Source of the DNA: Daphnia carinata
Taxonomy: Eukaryota > Arthropoda > Branchiopoda > Diplostraca > Daphniidae
Assembly (NCBI RefSeq): GCF_022539665.2
Contig: NC_081333.1
Span: forward strand, 6,632,971-6,696,970
DNA: 64,000 nucleotides
Direction of reading: 5' to 3'
In this document: in pieces, positions 12,297 to 27,003 of the stretch
Numbering within the stretch: the stretch's first letter is position 1
Layout: each line of letters begins with the position of its first letter
Position numbers and translations under genes: made by a program
Notes under the pieces: generated by a model
Databases searched by the model: none
What the model was told of the DNA's origin: nothing
Seen by the model: the letters and a program-made list of their open reading frames with translations, nothing else

Positions 12297-14300
12297 ATTC
12301 TCATTGGAAATGGGTACAACAATTATACGATGTGTGCGCGTGTTTTTTCTTTCCTCTGTTTCTTCGTGGCTTGCAACCCTAATTAAATGATTGGTAACGC
12401 ATTATCCATGTAAGGATTTTTTTGTTTCCGTGACCCGATACCGGTGCAGTTCATTTACTATATTCTCTCCTTTGTTTTCTTTCCCTTTTTTTTTCCACGC
12501 TCGGATATAGCGTTCGACGTGAATGCCGACATCCGAAAACCTAACCTCCTAAAGGCTAGAACCACCCTCTCTCATTCTCCCCCTCGCCTTGTTTTTTTTT
12601 CTTCAAACAAAAATAAAGTCCAACATGGGAACTGCTCCAGGCGTATTAAGGAAATTTATACGACGTCCTTTTTTTTTTTTTTTTTGTTTAAATTTTGTAA
12701 TTTTATTTTTATTCTTTTTTTTTGTGTGTGTGTGTCGGGTTTCCTCCCTGTCTGTGTGGCAAGCATCCGCTACCATTGGGTATAGCTGCTACTAATATAA
12801 TGCTGTTTGCTTCTGTTGCTGATGCAGCACGGCTGAGGGAGGGCTGTTGGAGAGAGTGGTACAGATGTGGTATAATATATAATGGACTCTGAGCACTGTC
12901 CACTTCCAGTTTCTCACAATTAGAGTGTGAAGGCGGGCGCTGTCGTTTCTCACCATTCTCCTTTTTCTTTCTTTAATTTTTTTCTTTTTCTTTTTCCTTT
13001 TCCCCCTCGATGCTTTGGCGTCTTGCCTCCGTTTAACGATGGAACTAATGTCCCTCTTCCTCCGTATTTCAATGAAAGACAGGCCAACTCTTTCCGAATT
13101 CGGCCCAATTTTTTCTTTTTCTTGTGAAACGGACAGAGATTGCATCACTTCACTAACGAGTTGAGTTTAATAAATGGCTTCCATTGTCATCCAAAATCGC
13201 CAATGAGAAATGTCTGAGTTTCCTGTTTTCGTATTTTTTTTTCCTTATTCAGGCAATTGAACGACGGATGCTGGACAGATTTCCTGATTAGCTATTAATT
13301 CGTTCGTTCCGTTCGTTACGGCAATTTCTTTCAGCGATTTTATTTTCGTCGTTGGTATCGAGAGTGATGGATTTTTATTCGTAGCTGCTGGCAGCACTGG
13401 TCATAAGCAATTCAGTGGTTCTAAAGTCGACCGTCAGGTCTACGAAATTGGTGGTATGTTCCACTCCGCCTCAAAATTAAAGATTTTTTTTTTTTACGAA
13501 AAAGAAATCGAAATAATAATAAAAAAAAATAGAAAAATGGTGCCCACTCAAATGAAAAGTGTACCACTTAAAAAGCGAGACACAAAACACTGGTAGAGCG
13601 ATAGAAGAAAAGGCCATCTACTGTGTATATGGCTTTAACGCTTTAGGTATTTTTTATTACTCTTTCTTTTTTTTTTTTTATTTTCTTTCGTCTCTCTCCT
13701 TGACTGTTGTTCTTGTAGTTAGATTGTGTGGCTTTGTAGTACAGTACCCCCTCCCTTTCCCTCTTCCCTTTCGGACGATGGAAGCCGGAGGCTATGTTCA
13801 TTCAACACAGACCAGAAAAAAACAAAAAAAACAGTTCCACTCGGATGGAGTTGTGCGCAAGGTGCGCGCGGGCGCCGATAGCGGGCGGGGTTAGCCCGGC
13901 GTAGACACACATTCACAGGGCCAGTTGTCGGCTATCGGAACTGTTCAAGAGACGCACACTTCAAAGGTTTCATCTATAGGACTATCGAGTATCTGTTTCG
14001 TTTTAGCGTTTCCCCACGTCCTTTTCTTCCCTTCTTTTTTCCTTTTTTTTTTGTTAGTGTTCTATCTTTTCTTCGTTCTTTGCGCTTGTTTCATCTTTCG
14101 ACCCGATCCAAACTTCGCTCCATTGCCTTGCAGGCGGTCGTCCCTGAACGTGAGGCCCATTTCATTCTGGCCGTGTTTAATCTGTATCGGTGCTTGAGTG
14201 CCACACACAACGTGTGCTTTCATCACGATCCTATTGTTACACAGACATATGAGGGAAAAGAAACGAAACGCCGTGTTAGTGACTCGAAGATTTGATCAGC
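5736..14300. other. Gene-poor region, nothing recognisable
   Basis: About 8.5 kb upstream of the CUB gene and upstream of the distal exon of the SAM gene. The first half is plain AT-rich DNA with many stops in all frames. From about 9.5 kb the strand becomes rich in T-runs and pyrimidine tracts. Open frames of 80-140 codons here are low in complexity, rich in Phe/Leu or Lys, lack family motifs, and are best read as chance ORFs. No transposase, reverse transcriptase or intact RNA gene was seen. A short CpG-rich patch lies near 13,855-13,890. Confidence 0.5.
12267..12297. repeat. (GAAA)n microsatellite
   Basis: A run of about eight GAAA units directly after a 10-base A run; probably a length-variable simple repeat. 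Confidence 0.9.
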
Positions 14301-14663
14301 AAAAACAAAAGCAAAAAACGGGATCGGAAGATTGAATCTACATCATTTTTGTGCTGCGCCTATCGGTCAGTTTCATCGACGGATAATACCCCCCTCAAAG
14401 GACGTGCAGTGGACATTATTTTGTGCTCCCTCCATTGAATCCAGCAGCGATCTCGGTTGGATTTATTCGTTTGTTTGTCTTTTTTTTTTCTTGGGACCGT
14501 TCAAACAAAAGTGACTGGTTGCGTTGTTCTGTGTTGAAATCCTTGTGTGGTCTCGCCATCGCTGCATTTCGTATCGGCAATCAGATCCGTTGGCAACCGC
14601 AGCGTTAACAGCGAAGACAGGCGGAAAATAAACTAAGACGGATTGCACCCATAACCTGCCAAC

Positions 14664-14699
14664 ATGCTGACAAAAATGGTCAACATGAACAACAACCAG
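14664..14699 (+). CDS. Probable distal first coding exon of the SAM-domain gene
   Basis: An ATG in good context (CCAACATGC) opens 12 codons, MLTKMVNMNNNQ, that end exactly at a strong donor, CAG|GTGAGT (GT at 14,700). The exon ends in phase 0. The exon at 34,280 needs one carried base and so cannot be joined in frame. The exons at 38,006 (IEREL...), 38,353 and 39,484 all accept phase 0. I infer an alternative promoter whose transcript skips the 34,280 exon. It could instead be a first exon of a different gene, because no other plus-strand coding exon is recognised between here and 33.4 kb. Confidence 0.4.
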
Positions 14700-17600
14700 G
14701 TGAGTAAAAAAATCTCAGAGAAGAAAAAGGCAGATAAAAAAAAATAAAACTATCTAGAAGCCATCTCACGAGACTTGATTGTGAATTTTTCGAATGGCAC
14801 CTCAGTGTCAATGAATATTTGATGGAAATAATGAGGGATGACATCTCCTCTAAAGAATTTTCTACATTGAAATGGAAAATTTGCGGAATGCATCTATCGT
14901 GAATAGCATCATCGAATTGTCGGGACATTCGGCGCAAGGACGTGTTCGCAAAAAAAAGAGGTTTATCTTATAAAAATGTTTAGTTGGTTGATCAGTTGGT
15001 CGAGATATCAGAAGCATTTGGAACGCAGCCATTCTGCCCATTGTTTTTGCTTTTTTAACCGTTGCCACTATTCGCCGCAAACGAAAATGGGCAGCAAAAA
15101 CGGACAGAAATAGAAAATAAGTTATTATTTGCTATTATTATTTTCCGTTCTAGTTTTTTTGGCTCACATTTTCCTTTAGTTTTTATTTATTCTTTCATGG
15201 TTGAGTTTTTTTTTTTCGGGAGCCAAGAATTGCGTGAAACAGTGTCTGACGCTCACGGACACTTGTTGAACTGTGTAGGCTGTCATGTCTCCCCTCCCTG
15301 CCCTGAAGGTCTTGTACTGAATGCAACGTTCAAATTATAGTTGGACGCCGATTTTTTAATGCCTTTCCGTTTCGAACTGTCTTATTTTCTTTTACCAACG
15401 AAAAAGAAAAGCGTAGTTTGAAATCGACCTTTTTATTTTCTTTTATATCAAGAAGAAAAGCTTTCAGCTTTTAAAATCCCACTTTCGATTTTGGTCGCAA
15501 AAATTGCTCGGTAGATGGCGAAATCTTCGCTTTCGAGAAAACAAACGAAAATATACAAATAAAGAAATAAATAAAATAGGAGGCAAAAAAGAAAAAAGAA
15601 AAGAATTGCTCATTTTATTTTCAATGTTAAAGAAAATTGCAGACGCTGTTTCCTTTCAAATCGGAAGGGAGAATGTATGAAGAATACGGGTACAAGTGCG
15701 AGGCAGTGTATAGCGTTCGGATCAATCACTTTGCTGAAGGAACAGCAACAAGGTTTTCCACAGCCAGTCAAGTACGACAAGGAAGAGGGCAACAAAATGA
15801 ACGATGGGACGTGTTGCATAAAGAAGGGAGAAAGGTAGAAAAAGGTCGAACTAGAACCCTGCTCAACCAAAACGCGGAGGGGGCGCAGAAGGAATGGCGA
15901 AGAATCATAGAAAACAAATGAAATAAAACGATGGAAAAGAAAAGAAATAAAATAAACTTCTCGTGGATTTTGTTTAAATTCTGTTTTATATGCAAAGCCA
16001 AGCCAAGATTTTGACCACCAGCCGAATGACTAAGTAGCAAAACAAAGAAAAATTATGTAGTTTCCAACGGTTTACAGCCAAAGTGGAAAAGGCACACATT
16101 CAAATGCGGACAGGAAAGAAAAATAAAATAAATGTTCAAATATTAAATACTAAAAAAAAAAAAAAAGGCAGACGAAGAAATAGCAGGCGATTGGGTGCGT
16201 GACTGGAACCGATACCTGTGCGCGTGTGGATATAGGACTCGGTTGGCTGCTGAATATAAACGGGATCCCCCACCTGCTTCGTCTCTTTTTATCTCTCTTC
16301 CACTCTCCCTATCTATCTCCTAAACTTCATGCTTAGTCCATTGAAAAGCAAAATTGGCTTCTACCTCTTTCAGAAAACAGATGGATCAGTCACGCATTTC
16401 GACTAGCCGTTTTGTTCAGCCTTTTGTGGCCGTTTTTTTTTTTGCCCATTTCCAAAGTCATTGGTTGGGCTGAAAAAGAAGCTATTCTCCCACCTACAAA
16501 AGGTGAATTTGAATACGCAGCAATATGGATGATCGCTTGATTCGTTTCTCTCGTTCTTGGGCTTGCTTAGACGCCAAGTCATTTTGCCTAGCACCAGGCA
16601 TATTGGCGACGAAAAGAGAAGCACAACTGCAAAAAAAACAACAAACATTTCTCTTTCGTCCTCATTTCTCGCCTCCTCTTCCCGTTTTCAATGATTCCCA
16701 TCATTTTTATTTTTTTCTCCCACTTCCAGTTAATGATGAAGACACATTGTTTTTTTCGTATCCCTCATCTTCTAGCTGACGCATTCCATCCATTCCGCCC
16801 CTTCAGACATTATATAGACATATGCACACCTACGCCGTAGACATACAGTACATATATGAATCTTCGAACGCCAAACGCATTCCTTCCCGAGTTCCTGGGC
16901 CGCAGCGGATTCAGACTTCAAGCTGAGCGGGGTTGGAAATCTAGAAACATTGTAATGCAGGGTGAAAAGAAAGGCAAACTCATGGGATAAACCGGCCAGG
17001 GAAGAACATTGTGCGTTCACCTTGGCGTAGATGTGGTACACTCAACCTGCCAACGAAACGGATACTGGAAACATGGAACAATAACAAGTCGTAAACAGAG
17101 GGAACTAAGGGTCAATAGCATAGAAGAAAGGACCGAAGGTTCAAAATCGCAGGTCTTGATGAAAAGGAGAAAGAAAATAACCTCCTCAACTTCCCTAAAA
17201 AAAAAATCCTTGAGAACTCTAACTCGTTAGCTTCGAAATGAATCTGTTGTCTGTCGGACGTTGCGTTTAGATGAAGTAATATTTCAGTTGGTGCCGTACG
17301 TAGTGATACGAATCTAACTATTTAAAAAAGCTTACCCTTGACCCCGATTGCAACTGTTTTAAAATGAAGATGGAGCCTAGAGGTCGGCCGGGTAGGCAGG
17401 TCATTTACCATCGTCAGTAAAAAAAAAAAAAAAAAAAGGAAAGAAAACAGGACGAGTAAAAGGGAAATGCTAGACGGTGACAAAGGTATGTCATCTTTTC
17501 ATAAATCAGATGTATCTTTCTTTCAGTCTCAATTGTGACAACACCCCCATTTCCATACAAACACAGAATGCCCCTCTCCCCACTGTCTCCGTTGCGCTCG

Positions 17601-20330
17601 TGAGCAACTCGCTGGAGACACGACTCAAATCGCGCATCCGATTTGAATGTATTAAATGCACCGAGACTTCAATAGAGAGAAGAAAGGAACAAACTTTCTC
17701 ACCAACTGCCAAGCGTTTTGTCAATTCTTTCACGTACTTTATATAAGTATGCAAATTTAAAAGATCAAATTCAAAAGATGGCGTCACACCTACGCTATAG
17801 CTATGGACAGTACGTACCGTCCATTTCCTCAAATAGGTCTTCAATTTCTATTTTGTAGTCATTCGTTTTGTTGTTGTTGTATCGTTGCCTATTTTTTTCT
17901 CCGTCTATTTCTTTCCTATTGTATTGTGCGTGTACCCATTTTTGAATCTTAAGGCAAGATAACCACGTTTAATGAATTGGCCGGCCATATTTCTTCCTGC
18001 ATGCAGCTATTCCGATTGCGTAGAAGGCATGCTGGTCTCAGCACGTTTCTATCAATATGCTAACCGGGCGTCCGTGCCTGATGCCGCAGCGTGATTCCAA
18101 CCTACTGACACAGAAAGTGGGATCTCAATCGCAGCGCCGACTAAGTTCAAGAATTTGTTTTTGTTATTTGTTTTCCGTTTTTCCCCTTCTTTTCCCACAT
18201 TGTCGACGTTGACGTCGCTCTCCTTCACCCCAACCCAAATAATTGTGAGCACCGCACTCGTACCCAAATGATCCGTTTTTTCTCTTATATGGGCAAGCAA
18301 CAAAATGAGGAGAAATAAAAAGCGTGTTTTGACTCGACGCTTAACGAGTTGAGCAGTGTCTCAAAGCCCTCACGCTGGTTATGGAAAATCATAAAAGAGC
18401 GCGACATTTCAAGGCATGTCATGTCGTTAAAAGGTAGCTTCATTCCATTAAAAAAAAAAAAAAGAAAATGTAAAGCTTAGTAATGCAGAGAGGAGATCGA
18501 AATGATTATAAAGCAAAACTGACGTGGTGGGATTCTTGTACGCCGCGTTGAATACAACGCCATCAAACTGAATCAGCGTTTAATGCTTTCCTTGTTTGTA
18601 TCTGTGTGTCGCAGTGCCTATTGGATCCCGTTTTATTTATCCCGTTGATTATCATTTTAAAAAAAAACACAGTTAAGAATGTATTCTGATAGAAATCAAC
18701 GCAGTGCATGATAGTGGTTTGCATCATGGGTTGTACGTGAAACACTGCATCGTCAGACGAATATGGGCCATATAAGACCGATATTACCGATGACGAAAGA
18801 TGAGAAAAGGTCGTGAGAACCTTTCCTTTTTTTTTTTTTTATCTCCGTCATTGCAGAGAGTCGGCCACTGGAGACGCAATCGTTTCGTTTGACAGTCTTC
18901 TTCTATTTGCGTGTGTTGTCGTTCTCTCGTCGCTCAATGGCGCCCATACGGCCGAACGTGCACACAGCTTCACGCCGTCACTGGTATTCGGTTGGTGTTA
19001 TACAGAGCGTTGAAGGTACTGAATAGTAATAATCATTTTTAAGAGGAAGATTACGACCGGCTGATGGTGAAAAGAAACCGACGAAATTCTTTTGACTTTC
19101 CGTGTACCGCAACTGGCCGGGGATTCCCATTCTTCTTCGTTCTTTCATATTTACAGTCGGGCTCTTGGCTAGGCTTAGGTGGGGGAGGAAGAACGAAAGG
19201 CATAACACGTTCCAGCGCGTGAACAATAGAAAGAAGAATGAGGGGAAAAAGACGGGAAAAAAAAATACATTTTTTGAATGAAAAGCAAAAAAAAAAAAAA
19301 AAAAAAAAAAAATAAATATATAAACTAAAAAATGTTTTTTTTTTGGTAGACGCCATTGAAGCCTTGTCGGCGATCAGTCTGATTTATTCCCGACTATGTG
19401 ACTCCACCCGAAAAAGCCAATACTTGGGGCTTATATTTCTCTCTCGTTTTCTGGTTCCTTGCTTAGCTCGTTGAACCTGAAGCGAGAGGAAATAACAAGA
19501 AAAAAAAAAAAAAACAACAAAACAACCAACCCACCCTCCATCCATCTATTTTCTTTCCCCCTACGTTCCGCCTTGAGTCTTGTACCTCCCGCTGGAACAG
19601 TGGAACTTTGAGGTTTTTAGATTCGTTATTATGTTCAGTGCGTAAGCATTCGGCCTTGTTTCTTTTTTTTTTTTTCTTCTTTCTTATGCCCTCGTACATA
19701 TACTCGCATATAAAAACAGCTTTCTTGACTCTGATAAGTTCGTTGTTCTTTCGGTCGGTTGTGCCGCGCGTCTTTCCTCCGCACGTCGGCGGCGGCGTCC
19801 ACGGCGCGTGAGTGATAGTTGCATCACACTACCACCATCATCAACATATAACTGCCCACCGATCATAAGGAATGGAGGCTGAAGGCGAAACCACTCTTGT
19901 TCCTTTATCATCTTCTTCTCCTTAGTCTTTTTTCCCACTTCGTTTCTGTCGAGTTGGGAAACTTGGATATGTAGACAATGAATCGATTATCTTTCCTGAT
20001 GTTTCATTTTTTTTTTCTTTTTCTTCTTCTTCTTCTTCTTTCTTTTCTTTTTTTTTTTTCCTGGGATTTCGTTTTCCCCCTCTCTTTTTTCTCGTTACTT
20101 TTTAACCCTCTGGTCTTTGATTCTTGTTCTTACCTGTGGAGTATAGAGCCTCTCTCTCTCTCTCTTCTTTACACTTATGCGCAATTCCGGAGATTGCGCA
20201 CGTAAGGCTCTCTTCACACATAAACATTAAAAAAAAAAAGGACCGGAACTCGGGTTAAAAACGAAAAAGAAAAAAAAAACCAGTCGGCCGTGGGAATCTG
20301 GCGCTCCCTTCCACTTTTTTTGTTTTTTTT

Positions 20331-20350
20331 ATTATTATTATTATTATTAT
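20331..20350. repeat. (ATT)n microsatellite
   Basis: Perfect run of ATT units within the long non-coding stretch. A similar run lies at 31,184-31,204. Confidence 0.85.
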
Positions 20351-21489
20351 CACTATTAACATTGCATTACAAAGGGAGATGTACTGGCGTTTTATAGTTT
20401 CATTTGTCTAAAGGGAAAGGATGTTACGAAAAGTGCTGCCCGTATTGCTTAAACCGTGCACTTGTACACGAGCAATCATTTGCGACTCGCGGCAAAGAAA
20501 AATGCTGGAAACAAAACGAAAGCGAAGAATAAAAAAAACAAAAACAAAAGGAAGATCGCATCTGCGTCAAGACATTAAAAAAAAATAGTTAAAACAATAG
20601 AACTAAAGCAATCAATCTTCACAAACAATCTTTGCGTTTTGTTTCATCGTTTTTCGGATAGCTCATTAGCAAAAATGAAGGACACAAACTAAAATGGCGT
20701 GAACAGAGGCTCGTATTATATTTAGGAGAGCTTTCAGTATGATAGCGTTACATGCCGATCGTGTCAATAAGCCGAGCGAAGATCACACGACCGATGGAAT
20801 GGCAGATTCATTTTCAAGCGACGGACCTCGAGCCGGCCGTGCAACTTACCGCACGCACCATAAAGCCAATTTTTCAAGCTGAACTTGACCAATTGTCTAT
20901 AGACCGAGTGGCATTCCTGTTGAATCAAATGGCCTTTCCCTTTTGAATCTCCGTCGTCCCTTCCGTGATGATCGAGTGCTATAAGCTTCTTCGAACAGAA
21001 GAACACATAAAACGAGGTTTTTCTATTTGGCGCCGATTGACGCCGAGAGATAAAAAAAAAAAAGAGAGAGAAAAAGAGAGAGAGTGAAACGTGATGTTCT
21101 CGGAATCGAAAACCAGTTGGAAGAGAAGGTGAAATATAAATAAATAACATAAAACGCATTTTCCACACCTGCCAGTCGCCCTTGTTCGGACGGGCTGGTC
21201 GTATATGGCCTTTCATCTCTGCTTGCGGTTCCACGTTCTTCTTTTTTTTTTTTCATATAAAAAATAAAAACAATAAAAACAAAAGACAAAATAAAATAGA
21301 ATAAAAATACTAGAAAGAACGGCCTCCCACGATCGGTCGTCATCCACCTCTTCTGGCCCTCCCCTCTTACCTCTATCTTCATTGTTACGGGGTTTCTTTA
21401 CCTTATCATTTAGAAAATAGCCGAAAATTCATGAACGAAAAAAAAAAAAAAAAAAGAGGGAGGGAAAATGTGCATGTATTCAACCCAAC

Positions 21490-21522
<33 letters not shown>

Positions 21523-22045
21523 GTTAAAAAAATCCTAGTCGGCTACTTCGTCATCTTCTTCATCTTTTCTTTTTTGTTTTGGTTGCTCTTACCTATACCG
21601 ACAGTATACGTAGCCCTGTGTTAACGTACATACTTGTGTGTCGAAGGGGGGGCCTTTGGCTGGAGCTGTTATTTTCCACTCGCCCTTACTATATCTTCCC
21701 TTCCGGCGTTCCCCTCCATTTTTTTTCCCCCCTCAAAGTTCGTGCATACGTGTAGATGCATGTGCGTGTGGTGTGTGTATATGTGTGTGGGAGAGTGTGT
21801 TGGGGTTTTAATAACAGCTGCAAGGTAAGGAGAGGTAAAAGGTAGAAGACGGCATTGCTGGTGGGGTTCTCTCCTTCTCCTTCTCCTTCTCCTCCTCCTC
21901 CTTCTTCTATCTATCTTTCTTCACCTTCTTCTTCTTGTTTTCGTTATCCCTTTTCAAAAGTATTCAGCATTGAGGAATCTCCCTCGGTTTCTTTCCTCAG
22001 AAAAGCGCCAGTTGATCTTCAGTTATTCGCCGGTGAACAAGTCAC

Positions 22046-22076
<31 letters not shown>

Positions 22077-25000
22077 ACTCCAGAGAACTTTTGATTTCTG
22101 TAGCCATCAAGAGTGGCCCTTTTTGTGATTGGGACGTTACTTTCTGTACTGCCCATCAACCGGTAGACTCGCACATCATCGCATCAGAAGCACATTATAT
22201 TTTCTGTGTTGTTGGTTGTGTTTTGTTTTTACTTGCTGCAACAACTAGTTGTGTTTCGTCAGCAAGATCTTCTTTGTTTTTATTTTCGTCTGCTGAACTA
22301 TTTGTTAAAAAGCCATTGGATACACAATCAGGTGCTATTCATCCGTTGATAACCAACATGGAATGATCCAGGTTAGGATTTTTTTTCTTCCCATTTCATT
22401 TTTTTTTTCAATTTCAAATTGTTGAATAAACCCCTTGTAATAAAGCCAAGGGCATCGCCTTCACTAGCTACTAAAGACGAACTGCGCCGTAACAACAGGC
22501 GGTATCGCTAGCTAACATCGCAAGATAGACACAGTATTATAAAAGCGAAAGAAGAGAGAAGAAAGAATCAGCTTTTTTTTTTTATCATAAATGCGATAGA
22601 GATCAGAGCAGGCTGTTTAAAGAGCTGCCGTTGTGGATGGCCAATTGACTTCAGGGCGAAGAAAAAGAAAAATAATCGTGATTTTTTAGCCATGTGTACA
22701 GGTGGGAAAATGTTGTCGATATACAATATATAAACATTTTTGAACGGCCTGAAGCAGGGGTCGTATCGGTTCGTCAAGTTGACTGCACACGCGCACGCGC
22801 TTCCCTCCCTGAGTGCGGCTGCTGGCGCATCTAATGAGCCATCCGGCTGCATTATTTTACATCAATAATGAGGGGACGTGCTCCGACAGGTGCAGTGAGA
22901 AACAGGATGAGGAAGGCATAGTGTTGCTGAGGGAATCAGATAGAAATCCAAGCCAAAGGCTCGTGTTGTTATGGCGTGCTCATCATCCACCAGTCGGCCA
23001 GTCGCATACGATGGATGATGGATTGTCGTCAGCCTATCTACATGAATTTTCGGCCCAGGCAAACGTCCCTATTCCAGAAGCCAATTGCAACAAAGTTCAA
23101 GAGAGTGACAAAGGGGAAGGTAGCTACTCAGTCGTAACATTTCCGCTCACTTTCCGCACGACATCCTCACTTTATTTCGCCTTTATTAAAAGTCAAAACC
23201 CTCGCAATGTCCATCGTTTGAAATATCCCCCCCCCCCCCATTACCTCGATCATATCCGCTACGAAACAAAGAGAAAAAAACAAAACGTTGCAAAGAATAG
23301 AATTGCAAAGCAAGCATTATGCATGGATGGCTATCGTTTGCTTTTTGCGCAACCGAATGAGAATTAGATGAGACGGTTTACGAGATGGCGAAATGAAAAA
23401 AAAAATAAATAAATAATAACACAAAACAAAAATCCATTCAGCCACTACCGAATTCGACCACCTCCACGCACGCATAATATCATACAACATCTCCATTCCA
23501 ATCATGCAGGCCATCGATATTTCATTATAAATTATACAGTCGGCTGAGATTTGTTTTCGTCGATGAGTCGATGAGGCGTACCCCAATGGTCGATGAAGAG
23601 GAAAGGCAAGACAAGGAGGCATAACGGTTTGGCCTACGGTTCTGTGTCGCTGATCCCGAATGCAAATACATTTCGAAACAGCTTTCAAGGTGGAAGGCGG
23701 AGCAGATTGATTCTGTTTCAAAGAAGATCGATGCCAACCTTTCTCGTGTCCTTGTTTTCGTTTTTTGACTCCGATTGTGATTATATTCTAATTCCTGGAC
23801 TTTTTTTTTTTGTTGTTGTTGTTCCTGTTGTTCGATTTCCATCACGAAACCTTGCCTGCCGTGGTCATTCAGTTGGTGAGTCAGCAGCGAGAGAATAATG
23901 ACACGACCGCAGCTGCCTCTTCCGTCCTCTACCACTACGCCCCGCCGTTGCCTTTGAAATTGTTTACCGCTCCCCGCAGTCATCAGTTGACTCGACAGAG
24001 ACCGCCACTGTCTACTGGACCTGGTAAGAACATAATTACAAACAAACCATTTATCTCATGTTTTCAACGATGTTTTATTCGGATAATTTAAAACAACCAG
24101 GGTAGGCAAGCTGTAGAGAAACGCGATGTGTTTTTTTTTTGTTGTAGAATGGCTCTTAGAATGCTAAACTTTTAGTATAGTGTTTTTTTTATCGTTCCCA
24201 TCAATCAAATGTAACATTGAGAGGAAGGTTTCTTTCGACGCCCGTCCGCAACAGGATGTGCCCCCAACAAGGTCGTGTTATTAGCAAATTATTAATGGAG
24301 ACAAGTCACATTTTTTTTAATGTCCAGTGTGGCCAAAATCACCTGACCATATTTACCAAATACATCAAAACATCGATTTTTTAGAAATATTTCTTCCTTC
24401 ACAATAACACAATCACAGTCTTAGAATGTATGTTTTGAGGAAGGAATAACGTGCAGCAGGAAAGAACTGTAAACGATCAAATGTTTACTCTCATTGTTCG
24501 AATATGGTTTCTTGAACTGCGCTATTGTTCACGACGGGAAGGGATTGAATTCAAAGGAGATAGAAAGATTGAGAAGTGGTGAGGGTCGATTATAGTACTA
24601 TCGCATAATCGGCAATTAACCAAAAAAGAACTTTGAAAAACGCTCATTACGAAAAGCGCCTAGAGCTGCTTTCAAATATCAATCCTTCCGGAGCTATGCG
24701 TTGTTGTTGATGTTATTTTCACTGCTATCTCAGCTGCCGTTTGGTGCCTCAATAGAGGTGGGGAGATAGAAGGTTGGGTGGAGAAACGATGACGGGGAAT
24801 TCGGTCGTGAGCATTTCAGTCTTAATTGCCAACAGAGAGAGGCATTGTCCTTATGAAGCTGATGCTAGTTCCGCACCGGGATTCCTCGTCTCTATCTCTG
24901 AACATAGAAACAGAAACAGACGCAAGGGGGGAGGTCAATGGATTTTTAATGACCTCGTTACCTTCAACATGTGAAACTCGGAATTAAATCCCCTCTCTAA

Positions 25001-26980
25001 AAAAAGAACAAATCAAAAGGTTTTTTTTTCCCCTACACTTGGCTATCTACAAGAAAACTTTCATTAACGTGAGATGATGAAACAAGCCAAAAACTACGAG
25101 AGATCTCTTCTCTTTGATTCTTTTTTTTTTTTTTTTTTTGAAGTCATTGTTTCGACTCTTCTTCGTTATTCTCTTCAATAAAAGTCAGTGGGCGAACGTG
25201 AGGATCACGAACAGTTGAACTATTCATTTTTTTTTCCATCTTTTAAAAATCTTCAATCATTTGATTCAACATCACAGTAACCCTAATCAAAGAAAAAAAC
25301 ATGAAAATAGAAAGCCAAATAGAGACAAGACTGAGCATGTGTGTACGAGTAACGTAAAAAAAAGAAAAGAAAAGAAAAACACCTGTGCAACAATGATGTC
25401 GTGTCGTGTGGCGCCATATTTTCAAGGCTGGACACGTATTCGATGCGAATGAAAACGCAACTGCGAATCGGCAGTAAAATGAAAAGTGATCGAGATAAAT
25501 GAAAAAAGGAAGTCGTAGAACGACCGGTTCGAAAAAGGCGTCCCCATTTTCTACTTTCGGCTTTGAAGTTGATCTAAATAATGAGACGTTGTAGCTAAAT
25601 AACAGAGCAAGTGGGTCTGTGAACCAACCAAACATCAACAAAATGCGAAACGACACATCGACGTCACCGTGTTCTTCTCTCACGCTGGTGATCATCGAAA
25701 GACATCAGTGCCCAACCCAATGAACCATTTGATACCGTCGTCATGATGAGCTTCCGTCGATTGTAAACGTTGAATGCAAAACTTTCTAAAAAGGACCTTT
25801 TTTTTTTTTAAGGCCTTACTATTTATTTTTCACCTGGCAAAACAAGAGGGCTGATGCCACGGTTGCTGGTTATACGAACTCTCGATGATAATTTCTGACT
25901 AGCTCATTTTTATGGCACCATCCAAAACCTCTGATACAACAACAATGGCATGGTTATCGTTATATACGGTTCCGCTTTTCTCTTGCCCTGAAGCTAAGTT
26001 TTTTTGTTTTTTTTTCTTTTTTTCCCTTTTCCCGATTAAATCGTTTTGCTATTTCGCGCTGGTTTTCTGCCTGATTTACGCTAACAGGCTTTCGAGTAGA
26101 GGTCGGGGCTAATCGGTCATCCCTTCACCTGAACGAAAATGAAGTAAGCGCGAAGCAAAAGAGATTCTTCTTCATCGAATAGTAACGGAGGTGTGAAAGA
26201 AACGAAAGAAATGAAAACAAAAATAGCGGGTGAGGTGGCGTGGCTTCCATACAATAACACGAATCCGGTAACGATTTGTTCTGCTGCGTATACTTCATTT
26301 TCATAAACAAACTCTGTTTTTTTTATTCTGCTCTCGTTCGTCTTAGTTAAGTGCGTACCCCCAAACAATCCAGCATGGTTTACGGTAGTGAGACACCAAC
26401 AGGAAATCGGTAGACCAAATCCAATTTGCCAGATTTTGTTAACGATTAGAGACTCGTGTCTCACCATCAGCTCACTCATCTAGATTGAAATGCCCTTACG
26501 TTTTGCCATTCTTTTACGAGGTGTTGGAATGAAAACACGCGATAGACAATGCAGCTAGCTGTATCTGACAAGCCTACTGAGGTCATTTTGCAGCAAACAT
26601 TGCCCTTTGTGTTTGGCTGTAACGGATCTTTTCGACGCAATTAGATTAGTGTCGCTCTAGTTGCGCCTTTCCCGATTCATGCATCACAATCTTGGACATT
26701 TCATTTGAGTGTCCCAAGTGGGAACGCCAACTATACGTCACGTTGAAAAGCCGTTTTTTTAAACTTCATGTTACCTCTTGTGTTGATGGCTTTTCTACCG
26801 CAACGCTAGGTAATTGGTTATTCTTGTTCATCGATGGTAGATAATTGGTGCGTTTTCCCTCTTTTTTTTTTTTTTTTTTAATCTGCCATGTTCTCTCAAT
26901 TTTACGAGCTCTAGAGTTCTATAGCTCTTGGCGTATCTTTCACCTTTCATTACGGCAAACGTGCAGTTTAATTTTAGAGA

Positions 26981-27003
26981 ACACACACACACACACACAC
27001 ACA
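26981..27003. repeat. (AC)n microsatellite
   Basis: Eleven perfect AC units in the long non-coding stretch. Confidence 0.9.

Noticed and set aside
9599-14300. Many 60-140 codon frames with Phe/Leu-rich 'membrane' segments
   Set aside because: They arise from T-rich runs read as Phe/Leu or A-rich runs read as Lys. The hydrophobicity reflects base composition.
22813-23367. 184-codon open frame, the longest in the 15-33 kb region
   Set aside because: No family motif, no convincing splice or promoter context, and composition like its non-coding surroundings. Treated as chance.
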